DNA of 64,000 nt, taken from assembly GCA_038503035.1 (NCBI GenBank), contig JAVSML010024346.1:372001-436000 (forward strand). The letters run 5' to 3'. Source of the stretch: Crocodylus rhombifer. Lineage: Eukaryota; Chordata; Crocodylia; Crocodylidae. The notes beneath the pieces were generated by a model. It saw nothing but the letters and a program-made list of their open reading frames with translations, was not told where the DNA came from and made no database searches. This document shows, in pieces, positions 34,105-45,088 of the stretch (the first letter of the stretch is position 1; the number at the start of each line of letters is the position of its first letter). The translations under genes were made by a program, and so were the position numbers.

Positions 34105-35347
34105 TTGCAAGATCTTGGAGAGGATCATCAAGGAGCACATCTGTGGGGGGCAGCAGGGGAGATCGTGCTCAGGAGCAATCAGCATGGGTTCATGAAAGGC
34201 AGGTCCTGCCTGACCAACCTGATGGCCTTTTATGGCCAAGTAACTAAATCCTTGGATGATGGTGTCACCGTGGACATAGTCTTTCTAGACTTTAAGAAAG
34301 CCTTTGACACTCTCTCGCACCCCATCCTCATCAATAAATTAAGCGACTGTGGCATTGATGCCTGCACAGTTGAATGGGTAAAATATTGGCTGATGGGGCA
34401 CACCCAGAGAGTAGTGGTGGACAGGCTGTACTCAACCTGGAGGGACGTGGGCAGTGAGGTCCCCCAGGGCTCAGTCCTCGGGCCTGCACTGTTTAGCATC
34501 TTCATCAGCAACTTGGACAAGGGGGTGGAACACATGTTGTCCAAGTTTTCTGATGACACTAAGATGTGGGGCGAGGTGGACACACTTGAAAGGAGAGAGA
34601 GGCTGCAAACAGATTTAGACAGACTACAGAAGTGGGCAGACGAGAATAGGATGGGGTTCGGCGTAGACAAATGCAGGATGCTGCACCTTGGGAGAGGGAA
34701 TCCACAGCGCACATACAAGCTGGGGAGCTCCCCTCTTGAAAGCACAGAGGTGGAAAAGGATCTTGGAGTCATTATTGTCTCCAAGATGAACATGAGCCAC
34801 CAATGCCAGACAGCAGCCAGCAAGGCCAGCCACACTTTGTCATGCATCCAAAGGTGCATCTCAAGCCGGTCCAGAGAGGTGATCCTCCCCCTCTATGCGA
34901 CACTGGTTAGGCCGCAGCTGGAGTACTGCATCCAGTACTGGGCGCCGCACTTCAGGAGGGATGTGGCCAGCCTGGAGAGGGTTCAGAGGAGGGCCACCTG
35001 CTTGGAAAGAGGGCAGCAGGACAGGCCCTACAAGGAGAGACTGAGGGACCTGAACCTGTTCAGCCTCAGCAAGAGGAGGCTGAGCGGGGACCTGGTGGCT
35101 GCCTACAAACTCATCAGGGGAGATCAACAGCAAATAGGTAGAGCCCTTTTCTCCCCAGCACCACTGGGGGTGACAAGGAACAATGGTAATAAGCCAATGG
35201 AGAACAAGTTTAGGTTCGAGATCAGAAGGCAATTTTTTAGTTAGGGTGGCCAAAATCTGGAACCAACTTCCTAGGGAAGTGGTCCTTACCCCTACCTTGG
35301 GCCAATTCAAGAGGAGGTTGGATGATCTCCTGTCTGGGGTCTTGTGA
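34105..35347 (+). pseudogene. CR1 ORF2 reverse transcriptase and C terminus, one late frameshift
   Basis: The main frame runs to 35244. RT motifs in order: FMKGRSCLTNLMAFY, motif A VFLDFKKAFDTLSH, motif B VPQGSVLGPALF, motif C FSDDTKMW, then CRMLHLGR, EVEKDLGVIIVSKMNMSHQC, VILPLYATLVRPQLEYCIQYWAPHF and RRLSGDLVAAYKLIRG. The residue before the catalytic DD is Ser where Ala or Val is usual. A frameshift in the T run near 35235 causes the stop; the next frame reads VRVAKIWNQLPREVV and FKRRLDDLLSGVL to 35347. The N-terminal half of ORF2 is absent through 5' truncation, so it is not functional. Confidence 0.9.
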
Positions 35348-35437
35348 ACCCAGCATTCATTCCTGCCTGTGGCAGGGGGTCAGGCTACATGATCTGTTCA
35401 GGTCCCTCCTGACCCTAGCTACTATGAAACTATGAAA
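34105..35437 (+). mobile_element. 5'-truncated CR1 LINE, diverged subfamily (1.3 kb)
   Basis: Begins within the RT at a GKILERIIKEHI-like block and runs to the 3' end 'caggtccctcctgaccctagctactatgaaactatga'. The 3' end differs from that of the 29.2-32.6 kb element (TCCCTCCTGACCC rather than TCCCTTCCAGCCC), so this is a separate subfamily; the fragment at 48084-48187 has the same type of end. Confidence 0.92.
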
Positions 35438-36144
35438 TAAAAATCACATTAACGGTAAGCTTTGCAAAACATGCTTACTTTTTATCTGACAATCTTTGTT
35501 AATTTACAACAATGCTTCACAAGGTGTTACATAAATATTTGTAAATTCCAGTAATATGGAGCCACAGATGTGCAACTCGGCTGTTAAATCTGTGTGGGGA
35601 AAAGGAGAGAAGCTCTTGTTTTTAGAGAATGATAGTGTATAGAATAGACTTTTTCTAGAGTCATGGAATAAATATATTCCTATACCGAGTGCTGTTTGAT
35701 TAATAAAGTCACTCTGCAAATCCCTCTGAGCTCATAAAACAAAATTATTAGTTTTGCTGCTTGCTAACTAGCAACTAAAAATATTAAATGATGAGCTCTC
35801 TTGTTCATATCCTCCCCCTGCCTTTTTTTTTTTTTTTTTTTGGTAACTTTCAGGGCTGAGGATTCTTGCAAATGTCTTGTGCTAGAATTTTCTAATTCTT
35901 CCAACAAAAGCAGTGAGGCAGTTCAGAAACAACTCAGTGCAGCGAATCACTAGGAGTGCATAGAAGACGACAGCATACAAATGATGAGGCACTGCCTGAA
36001 ATTTAAGAGTCAAGGTCATACAACAGCATAAAGAATAGATGCCTACAACACAACAAAGTGCTTGGTAAGCGTACTGCAAGGAAAATGCTCGTGATGGCTG
36101 GATGAGGGACCGGATGACTGAACTTGGGTTCACAAAAGCTTGTG

Positions 36145-36181
<37 letters not shown>

Positions 36182-36275
36182 CATTATTTACTTAGTCTAT
36201 AAAGGCGCATATCTACATCGTCTTCTAACTGACTTCAGACTAGCGTGGCTAGCTACCTCTCAGTACCACTAATGG
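35438..36275. other. Unassigned intronic sequence with T21 and CT/TA runs
   Basis: A T-run of about 20 lies at 35822-35842, and a (CT)n then (AT)n microsatellite at about 36144-36182. The remainder, including AT-rich 35500-35800, has no recognised family. Confidence 0.55.
36144..36182. repeat. (CT)n(AT)n compound microsatellite
   Basis: About ten CT units followed by about nine AT units. Confidence 0.95.
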
Positions 36276-37095
36276 CTAGGTATAGGCAGTCAAAAAGCCT
36301 GAGGCTAAATTGATTCAGTCTTTGCAGGTTAGTCTAAACTGCTCAGCTTAAACTGAAACAGAAGTGAACAGACATTTACCATTGATTCAGGAAATGCAGC
36401 CACATGTCTGCAGTGGCTCAAGCCAGAAGTCAGGAGGCGCTAGAGCACAGCTCTCCGGCTGTGTGTTCACTTCCTTTTCCTGCTGCCCTTGAGGTCTCTG
36501 GGATTTGCAGTCCAGACTCATAGCAGCAGGATTCTGCAGGGTTGCTCATCACTTCCTCTTCCTGCTTCCAAGTGCCTCTGGGATTTGTAGTCCACAGTTG
36601 CAGCCAGCAGTAAGTTTGAGCAGGGGAAGGGGTGTTTAACCCTCCTCCCTGGCCTCAGACTGCAGCTGTGGTTTGCCTGTGGGGGGTAGTGGTCCTTACC
36701 TTCCCCTTTGAAGGCCGGGCTGTATCCCCAGCTAGGCTTCTTCTCCCTCCGCACTGCCTCATCAGCCAATCCTCACTGCTCCAGCTAGGGAGCGGAGGGG
36801 CAGGGCCAGCCCTGCTCTCTGGAGCAGACAGCCCAGCCCAGCCCAGGGTTGGAAGGCATGTTGGGATGCTGGGGGACTGTCATTTAACTTGAACCAGGAA
36901 GGAGTCTGGGACAGAAGTTCCATAAACTGGTCGGACCCAAATCAGTTAAGTCTGATGTTACATTCAACCAGGTTTATCTTAGACCAGTTTGGGCCATTTT
37001 GAAACTGGTTTATGTGCACTGAGCTTCTGTTCTGTTATGGGTTTAAACCAGTTTCTGATCACTTAAACCAGTTTATATGTAATTTCTGTCCCTAG
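36276..37095 (+). mobile_element. AAACCAGTTTAA-rich non-autonomous element, copy 2
   Basis: Starts CTAGGTATAGGCAGTC then CAAAAAGCCTGAGG and ends ...AATTTCTGTCCCTAG. It shares head, tail and the 'ttgaaccaggaaggagtctgggacagaa' block with copy 3 at 38351-39046. The middle is GC-rich and differs in length. Non-coding. Confidence 0.85.
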
Positions 37096-38350
37096 TCAAA
37101 AGGTCTTTGACACTACCTTCAATGACTCTGGGCCTTGTTAACAGCTGAAAGTGTACAAAGTGCTATGCAGTTCAAGAAAAGTTGGTTTCCATGGGAATAC
37201 AGGACAAAGTAAAAATAACCAAAGGATGATTTTGAACAATTTTCAGCCAATTGTCATGGCAATAGAAGAGTTCTAACATGGTGTCACGATAACCAACATT
37301 TCAAAATTAATGAGAAGGCATTCTGTTTCCCCTTCATCTTTCTGAAGAGTAGGATTAATATCAGTCTTATACACTGGTGAGAGAATTACATATTGCTGCC
37401 TTAAAAAATAGAGCCATACATTTCCTTTAAATAATATATGGCAAAAATCAAAACCAAAGAAGTTTTGCTAGTTGCAGTCAAACTGAAGAAAGAAAAGAAC
37501 TAACACTATCTTACATAACAGCTTTTGTGTTAGCGAGTAAATGAATTGGTGCTCCCAGGCCAACCACTTTCTTAACTCCTTTGACACCCAGATGACATTA
37601 CCTGTATTCCTCTATCAGGAAAACAGCATCAGAGAAACACTAAGAAGGAACAAGACTGAATTATTTGGGCCACCAACTCTGGACTAAAAGCCACAAAAAT
37701 GTAAAGATGCCAGAGCATCTTAGAATGCTAAGTACAGATGAGACTATTTGACTTAGACACCAACAGTATTAGACCCAGAACAATACACATAGGCCTCAAA
37801 CAATAGTGCACATGTTGCATCTTGAGTCCTACTTCAGCTCTGCTACCGCACCTCTCAGACGCGAAGCTTTCACTTTTGCTCTGTTTTCTCCTAAAGCCTT
37901 TAACCGTATCACTTTTTGTAAAACTTCAAGTCATCTCGACACAATTGTGATACTCCATTTCACTACTCTTCCCTTACCTGTGCTAGGGGGAGAGATGAGC
38001 AAAAGGTTTTAAATTATTAAGCATCTTAATCGTTTCCTCATTAGCCTGCATTTATTAATGGAACAAAGGAATCGTATTTTCAATTTGCTAAAAATATGCC
38101 TGCTCTTTGTAATGCTGGTTAATACAGTAAAGCAACCAGATTGATTTTATATTTATCATCTCAGTCCCTGTTTACACTGAGTCTGCAATCACAAAATATA
38201 CACCTTACAAAACCAGAGTGCCACTAGGTTAGAGTGTATATATATATATATATATATATATGTAAGCTTCCTGCATGCATAAGGGAAGAGGGTTCATGAG
38301 CCCAGATGATCTAGGAGCTGCTTCTCATCTTGCATCTAGGCATTTGGGCT
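37096..38350. other. Unassigned intronic sequence, partly AT-rich
   Basis: No transposon recognised. 37990-38170 is AT-rich with several TTAAT/ATTA sites and resembles conserved noncoding sequence (inference). A (TA)n run lies at 38236-38262. Confidence 0.5.
38236..38262. repeat. (TA)n microsatellite
   Basis: About 13 TA units. Confidence 0.95.
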
Positions 38351-39046
38351 CAGTAGAGACAGTCAAAAAGCCCAAGGCTGAATCGATTCAGCCTCTGCAG
38401 GTTAGTATAAACTGCAGAGAATAAACTGAGAAACAATTGGACAAACATTTACTTGCTATTCAGGAAATACAGCATACCTGTAGTGGCTCTGGCCAGAAGC
38501 CAGGGGGCACTATAGGATTTGCAGTCTAGAACCATAGCAGTAGGACTCTCCAGGGATGCTCATCACTTCCTCTTCCTGTTTCCACATGCCTCTGGGACCT
38601 GTAGTCCACAGGAGCAGCCAGCAGTAAGTTTCAGTAAGTTTAGTAGCAGGGCAGCTCTGTACTTGGGGGAAGGTAGGTTTACTCCCTGCCCCACTCCCAG
38701 CCTCAGCCCCCACCCCAGGTTTGCGGTGGGGGGGGCAGTCACTGCCTTCCCCCCTTCAAACCCTTCCTTGCTAGAGCAGACAGCAGAGCCCAGCCCAGGG
38801 TTGCAAAGCATGCTGGGATGCTGCAGGACTGTGATTTAACTTGAACCAGGAAGGAGTCTGGGACAGAAGTTTCATGAACTGGTTTGGCCCAAATCAGTTA
38901 ATTTTGATACTACATTCAACCAGGTTTATGTTAAACCAATTTCAGCTATTTTGAAACTGGTTGATGTGCACTGAGCTTCTGTTCTGTTACAGGTTTAAAC
39001 CAGTTTGTGATCATTCAACCCGGTTTATGTGTAACTTCTGTCCCTA
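38351..39046 (+). mobile_element. AAACCAGTTTAA-rich non-autonomous element, copy 3
   Basis: Same orientation as copy 2 and only 1.25 kb from it. Head CAGTCAAAAAGCCCAAGGCTG, tail TGTAACTTCTGTCCCTAG; AAACCAGTTT-type motifs cluster in the last 200 bases. Non-coding; unassigned family. Confidence 0.85.
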
Positions 39047-39389
39047 GCCCTAAACTGCTGTAAACACAGTGCAGGAATATTTCACAGAGCTCACTGAGTG
39101 CAGAACAATGGAAGGATTAAAAAGAGCTTCTGTCCTTACCATTGCCTTCAGAGCACTACAAAACATGATCTATATCCTAAGAAACATAGTATCGACTGGA
39201 ACATAAAGAGAGGCCGAGGTAAACAGAAGTTCAACATACGCATACAGGTCTCTTGCTGTCTCTGAAACAACTCACTATTGACCTGTTTAAATTAGGTTCT
39301 CTCCCATTTGACCGCTTTTACAGTTATTGGTGTGTACTCTGCCTTCTGGGAATGCAACTGAAATGGGCAGCAAACTCCTTATCAAAATA

Positions 39390-39612
39390 ATCATGGAAAT
39401 TAAGGGATGGAAGGGACCTTGAAAGATCATCAAGTCCAAGTCCCCTGCTCTGGGCAGGAATACCGCTGAGATCAAATGATCCCAGCGAGGTGTCTGTCTT
39501 CAGTCTCCTCTTGAAGACTTCCAAGGTTGGGGACTGCACCACCTTCTTGGGACGTCTAGTCCAGATTCTGGTCACTCTTCTCCCTGGAGAGCAATGATCT
39601 TTTCTATAAAAC
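39390..39612 (-). mobile_element. CR1 LINE 3' fragment
   Basis: 'ggatggaagggaccttgaaagatcatcaagtccaagtcccctgctctgggcagga' is an inverted CR1 3' end. The minus frame above it reads PKKVVQSPTLEVFKRRLKTD, the CR1 C terminus. Confidence 0.88.
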
Positions 39613-40244
39613 ATTAGGTTATTAATTATGAGATGGTAACATCATCTTTGGGGGTAAATGGATGGCAGTAAATCAAATAATGACTGAAACTGCCCTTGTT
39701 TACAACTTAACCATGAGTTGGGGATGTCTTTTCCTCCCATTTTTGATTGGATAGATCCTGATTATAAATTGAAATCCATGTGAATTAGCTTGATCTCCTC
39801 AAAACTTGTACCCACCACAAAATTTATCCATCGGCTTAAGGTACAGAATTCTGTAACTCGCCTACTGGCGATCTGGTTACAAAAGGGAACCGGACTGTTT
39901 TGGGTGCACAACACACTGAGTCAAAACTTGTTGGAATCGCCTCAAAACTCTTAGGGTGCTCATTCTAGCTGGAATTTTGATTATATTTCAGGAAGTCCAA
40001 ACTCTGAGAGCCCATAAAGTGATTCACATTTCAAGGTGTCGCTGCCAACAGGAGGTCTGTTGAGGGTGAATTAGAATAGGTCAGTACCACAAGGGCACAG
40101 GAGCCGACAGCTGGGTAAGCTCCAATGGGCACCCCTATATTTATTAGACAGGCAGCATGAGCCCACCAACCTGACTACCTACTGTCTGACGCAAACAGAA
40201 TAAGTCTGAAAATATTTTTCCCAAACATACATACTCTTCACCAA
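39613..40244. other. Unassigned intronic sequence
   Basis: No repeat or exon recognised. Confidence 0.5.
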
Positions 40245-40500
40245 GCTCGTTGCTACAATCACAGACGGGACTTCAAGGGTCATTGGCACCAATCCCCGTA
40301 TGGATGCAGGATTTGCTGTTCCTGAACCATTGACTGATGCCTGTCCAGCCCCTTCCTGAAAACCACCAAAGATGCCACCACTTCTCTGGGCAGCTTGTTC
40401 CAAGCCCTGCTGTATTTTTAGTTCACCCAGATCAGTTATTCTTTGCCCACCAGTAGCATTCATCTCTGCAGCACCTTCTCTTTGGTTCGTAAAATATAAT
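40245..40500 (-). mobile_element. Older CR1/L3-type LINE 3' fragment
   Basis: 'gggacttcaagggtcattggcaccaatcccc', 'tgtccagccccttcctgaaaaccacca' and 'cagcttgttccaagccctgctg' read inverted as a decayed CR1 C-terminal/3' region. Confidence 0.65.
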
Positions 40501-40639
40501 TACAATCAACACGTCTAGGAAACACACTGCATGTTATCAGTCAGTGAGGAGATGAGATTAACACATACACACACGCTCCCCCTCCCCTCTTAGCTAGAGC
40601 CAGAACAGACACGGAGAGCCTCAGAGTGATGCTGCAATC

Positions 40640-40905
40640 CAGTGGGGACCAACCTTGTGGGCAGGTGTGCCACAAATTAGCCTCACACTCTCCCCAAGTG
40701 CCACTCCGATCCCTTTCCCTTACTCAACCTGCTGCTCAGCTTTCTGCTCCCTGACCAAACTGCTCCTTTGCTTTCTGCTCCCTGACCAAACTGCTCCTTT
40801 GCTTTCTGCTCCCTGCCCTCCCTGCTACTATGCTGACTGTCCCCTCCCAAATAGGCCACATGCCACACAGAGACTGCCCGTGTTCAGGCTGTAGGTTGAC
40901 TACCC
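40640..40905. mobile_element. Possible hAT-like element containing a 31-bp tandem repeat
   Basis: CAGTGGGGACCAACCTTGTG at the left and, inverted, GGGTAGTCAACCTACAG at the right resemble hAT termini. The target duplication is not clear. Confidence 0.4.
40739..40826. repeat. 31-bp tandem repeat, ~2.8 copies
   Basis: Two identical 31-bp units (40739-40769 and 40770-40800, starting GCTTTCTGCTCCCTGACC) and a partial third that decays after CTCCCTG. Confidence 0.95.
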
Positions 40906-43267
40906 TCTTCTAATCCACGGGTATCAAATGTATGGCCCGCAGAGATGCTCCATCCGGCCCACAGAGCTCCTGGTAGAAATTTGAGGGCTGAGCTAGTGGG
41001 GCCAGGGCCTGCCACAGAAACCAAAGCCCCACTGGGCATGGCCACTGGTAGCAGGGGACAAGCCAGAGCTGTGCTAACACAGCCTGCTTGTCCCATCACT
41101 GCTGCTCAGAGGCAGATCTAGTGGAGGTGCCGTGGTGCGGTTGCACCCCCCAAGAGCACTAGGTGTCTGTTGGGGAAATCAAGTACGGTGGAGCAAAAGA
41201 GCCCCCTTTTAAACTGAAGAGAAAAAGGTTTCCACAAAAGTGGGGGGTGGAGAATGTAGTGACTGCTAACTCACTGCCGGATAGCGAGGTAGGAGTTAAC
41301 TGCATACTGGGACATTTTAGACAATGGGCCTGTTTTAACCCCGGACCAAACAGATTTGTTGGATATAGTATGGCTGAAATGGAGAAACCTTATTTTCCAA
41401 AGAGAAGTGTAAACTCTGACAGGAAGCAGATACCTGTCTTTCAGCCATATACAGAATTGTGCTGGGGGCAGTTAGGAACTATGGATCCTATGTGATGACA
41501 CGCCGACCACCCCGGAGCTCAAGCTGAGTTCACGGAGACCTGATGCTATCCACAGCCACTCGGGCTCAGGGCCTTGCGAAAGCAAGCTTAGGCGTCAAGT
41601 CCAGATGGGGTTTAGTTCTGATGCAATGAGTCTGAGCTGACCTTGGGATGCTGCGACATCCTTTGAAGGGTGCCACGGGGGTGAGGAGGACATAAATAGG
41701 CCAGGGCAGGCTCAGGCTCTTCCTGTTGGGCTCCTTCCCTGGCCCCTCTACAAAGAGATTGGCACTGTAATACGTACCCGGTTTCTGAAACGGGGTGCTG
41801 TTTCCCTCGTTCCCATGGAACGCAGCTTGCTTGCTTCCAAATAGATTTGTTATGAAGTCCTGCATCTATTCAGAATTATAGTTATATTTTGCCTCCACCT
41901 GCAAGACATGGGTCTGAGAGGGCTTTGTGCCGGGCTATTGACAAACAGTTACTGTAAAAGGGGACCTTTTGATGGCATGCATTCATTCTTCCATTCCAGG
42001 AAGCCAACCAGGACTTTTCAACATTAGCAGAAAATTGGGGGAGGAGGGGTGAGGGGAAGGGGCAGGGGACAAAAAGGCCACAGCACTAAAGAGTCTTTCA
42101 GGGATCATTTATTTGAACAGTGCCAAGCAAACTCACTGATGCAATATTTTCTTCCTGCACTCTGAGCCAGGGCTTTGGGATCTAATAAATCATCTCTGGC
42201 CGCAGAGACATTAAAATTCTAGCCTGGTACTGCATTAGATGAAATGAGGCCGAATGCCAGCAAGCAGAGAGCGAGAGAGAGCAGGCACACACGCTTTGAA
42301 GTAAGTGTGAGAGTGTATTTGCGTGTAAGCAAGCGCCCAATCCCTGTTTCAACCTGGGCTGTATCTAAACAGGAGAGAAACTCAAAGCACATTAAACAGG
42401 CTAGAGCTGCATGTGCAATTTTGAGAAAACTCTTAGGCATTAAATTAAAACAGATTTTAGGCATGGAATACAATAGAAAAATACATGTAGTCATTTATTG
42501 ACCTAGTACCAACAGACTTCATACAAACAAGAGAACTGTTTCTTAAGCTTATAAAAGACTTTACCAAACCAATGCCAGATTGTATTTCTGAACATTAAGA
42601 TAGACCTTTCTGCTATATCATATTGACTGCACAGAGCATAAAAAAATAATTGTGTACCTGGAGAGAAGAAAAATCCAATATTTAATCTACAAACATGTTT
42701 CCAGAAGTCAAGCCACAAAAATCTTAATTTATTACCTTTAGTATAGGAAAATACAGAATGCTACCCAAACAGCTGTTTGCCATGGCAGAAAGAAGCAAAT
42801 GTTGTAAGTATTTCTAGCAAGTCACGAGAGGAAATTTGGGTCTATTTTCAATGATTTAATTGAAGTATCTGGGGATTTCCCCGGCACTGAATTAATGGAA
42901 TATGGTCGTAGGCTGAGAATATGAATTTACCTTTTAAATACTTTCAAATTTGTGGAAGGGACCCACTATTTATTCTTAATTCAGTGAGACTTTAACCTGT
43001 ATCTAAAAGACGGCAGTCCAACACTAACTGGTGGGGGGCACACAACTTGATTTTTTTCTGTTAAAAACTGTTGGGACCATCGCTGTCATACACCCCATTT
43101 CCCTGGTCATCTTCCAGCTCTCTCATACGCCTACCAAAAGTTTACCCAGTGGGGTCTGAAGATAATCGCTGGCTCATTGAGTACTTCTTCCTTGTCTGCA
43201 GAAAAGCTAGGGGGTCAAATGATGCCTGTGGTGCCTCACTTTCAGCAGGTACATTAAAAACTAGCCA
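40906..43267. other. Unassigned intronic sequence
   Basis: Starts with 'gggtatcaaatgtatggcccgcagag...ccatccggcccac' (40919-40962), which resembles the head of another hAT family. 41160-41950 holds a 110-codon ORF followed by a possible TATA-type promoter (see findings). 42110-42500 is mixed AT-rich and may be conserved noncoding DNA. Confidence 0.45.
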
Positions 43268-43333
43268 AATACCATATTTGCTTGAACATCACACACTCCC
43301 AAATAAAATGTGCACCTTGTTTTTGGAGAGGAG
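43268..43333. repeat. Partial MITE end (CCATATTTGCTTGAA type)
   Basis: TACCATATTTGCTTGAACATCACACACTC followed by a GTGCACCTTGTTTTTGGAG block resembles the left end of the CATATTTTCTC MITE family; the remainder is missing. Confidence 0.45.
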
Positions 43334-43375
43334 AGTGTAGAAAAAAAATGTTCCAGTGTAGAAAAAAAATGTTCC
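43334..43375. repeat. 21-bp perfect tandem duplication
   Basis: AGTGTAGAAAAAAAATGTTCC occurs twice head to tail with no mismatch, pointing to a recent replication-slippage event. Confidence 0.95.
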
Positions 43376-43417
43376 AGAGTCATGGCTGATTATGACACAA
43401 ATTAAGTCCTCCTAGAA

Positions 43418-43601
43418 CAGGGGTGGGCAAAATGTGGCCAATGGGCTGGATGTGGCCCACCAGGCCATTGTATCCGTCCCACAGGGCCCCTAAAAAATTT
43501 AGAAATTAATATTTATCTGTCCTGGCTGCCTGTCATGCGGCCCTTGATGGCTTACTAAAACTCAGAAAGTGGCCCTCCGCCCGAAATAATTGCCAGCCCT
43601 G
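43418..43601. mobile_element. hAT MITE family A, copy 3, with TSD (184 bp)
   Basis: CAGGGGTGGGCAAA ... TTGCCAGCCCTG, flanked by TCCTAGAA (43410-43417) and TCCTAAAA (43602-43609), an 8-bp duplication with one mismatch. Shares its interior with 22849-23017 in the same orientation. Confidence 0.9.
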
Positions 43602-45088
43602 TCCTAAAAGCACAAAGGGAGTGTGGCATTTCAGGAGATAGTGTAGGCATGTGGTATAGGAGTAAATACAGCATTACTTTGTTGCAGTGGGTATCCCTGC
43701 TAAAAGGATGTTGTGCCATAGAGAATGGGAAGGGGGTTGGACTGCCAGACTGAGCACAAAAAAGGAGGTGAGGAAGTGGCCATTATACAGGCTCTCTGAT
43801 AGTGTGGTTTATAGTCCACATCCATATACAACAACCCAGATGCTCAGTGCAGTACTACTGAAAGAAGATTGAAGATCTGGCAGACAACAAATCAAATGTG
43901 GATGTGACCTTTCGGCTGTAAAATAGACTCTGCATTTGTCTCAAGTGAAAACCTTGTGCTCCAGGATCCTTCAGAGGTACAGGTCTACTGTCCCACTTCA
44001 AGTTCCTCTGAACTGTGTGGGCTAAGATGTGTTAATGTTTTTTCTTGGGATGTGGCTGTGCACGTCTAAGCTTACTGTGCTTTTTCCCAGGACAAGCCGG
44101 CTAGGCTGCATCCTCTCTCTCATCATTTACTGGCACAGGAGCAGCAATGCATCTTGGATCCTGGAAGAGTGTCAAATCCCAGGACAAATCAGGCCTGCAT
44201 CAAAAAAGCCTTCTATTTACAGCCTTCCACGCTATGGAAACCAAAAAGATTGTATAAATAATTGAAAGGCTGGTATGATTTTGGACTGTGCATTGAGTTG
44301 TATCTTCTCATATAGCAGAAGGCCATTCTTCAATGCCAACCACCTCAGGAGGAGGATGACAATGTGGAGGGAGTGAAAGACAGCAATGGAAGGCAGGGGA
44401 CAGGAAAAATGACACTGAACCATGTAGAGATCAGCAAAGTAATGAGTAAGGAAGAGGACAACTCTCAACATGAAATCAAAGAGAGCAAGAGGAAGTTCAC
44501 ATGATCCAAAGGAATGGTAGAAACATAGGGACACGGGGCTGGAAAGATCTCCTGGGACATCAAGGCCAGACATCTGCTGTCTCAGCAAACCACATCACCT
44601 AATTCCATCTGTAAATGCATCACGCTGTATCTCCCAATTAGTTCCAGTTTGGGTCCTACTGCTCCTACGGGAAGACTTCCAGTACTATGCTCAGAGTGAC
44701 AGAGGAAATTAAAAAGAAAAGAACCCAACTGAGACTGAACAGCCAAGAAATATATATCCTGAAAACAAAATGAATTAGGCTAAGGATGAGGGTCCTGAGG
44801 GTAGTGGTAGGAACCCCATCACTTGGGACCACTGTGAACTAGACATCACAAAATATGATCCCACACCAGCGGGGAGATAAAGCAGGGGAAAAAAAGGTCT
44901 GAGATTGTTCCCCTCACTAATTTCCCCCCTGTACAGACCTTGCTAAACTCCAGATAGCCACTGGCCAGCTTCTTTTTATTGCCTGTATGAAGACGAAGCT
45001 GCAGTGAAGCTCCTGCCGACCAAACGTATTCCCACCAGAATAAATACAAAATTAGCGATTTCACCTACCATGCAAACTCAAGGTATTT
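43602..45088. other. Mostly unassigned intronic sequence
   Basis: A weak inverted LINE-like 3' end occurs at 44520-44700 ('gggacacggggctggaaagatctcctgggacatcaaggcc'). The remainder is unrecognised. Confidence 0.45.
44520..44700 (-). mobile_element. Possible ancient CR1/L3 3' fragment
   Basis: 'catagggacacggggctggaaagatctcctgggacatcaaggccaga' has the order of an inverted CR1 terminus but is diverged. Confidence 0.5.

Noticed and set aside
34230..34859. 209-codon minus-strand ORF
   Set aside because: Antisense shadow of the second CR1 reverse transcriptase.
40739..40826. 31-bp repeats considered as a CRISPR array
   Set aside because: Units are directly adjacent with no spacers, only about 2.8 copies, and the context is a vertebrate intron. 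It is a small tandem repeat.
40640..40905. Firm assignment as a hAT element with TSD
   Set aside because: Ends look hAT-like, but I could not match an 8-bp duplication, so it is kept only at low confidence.
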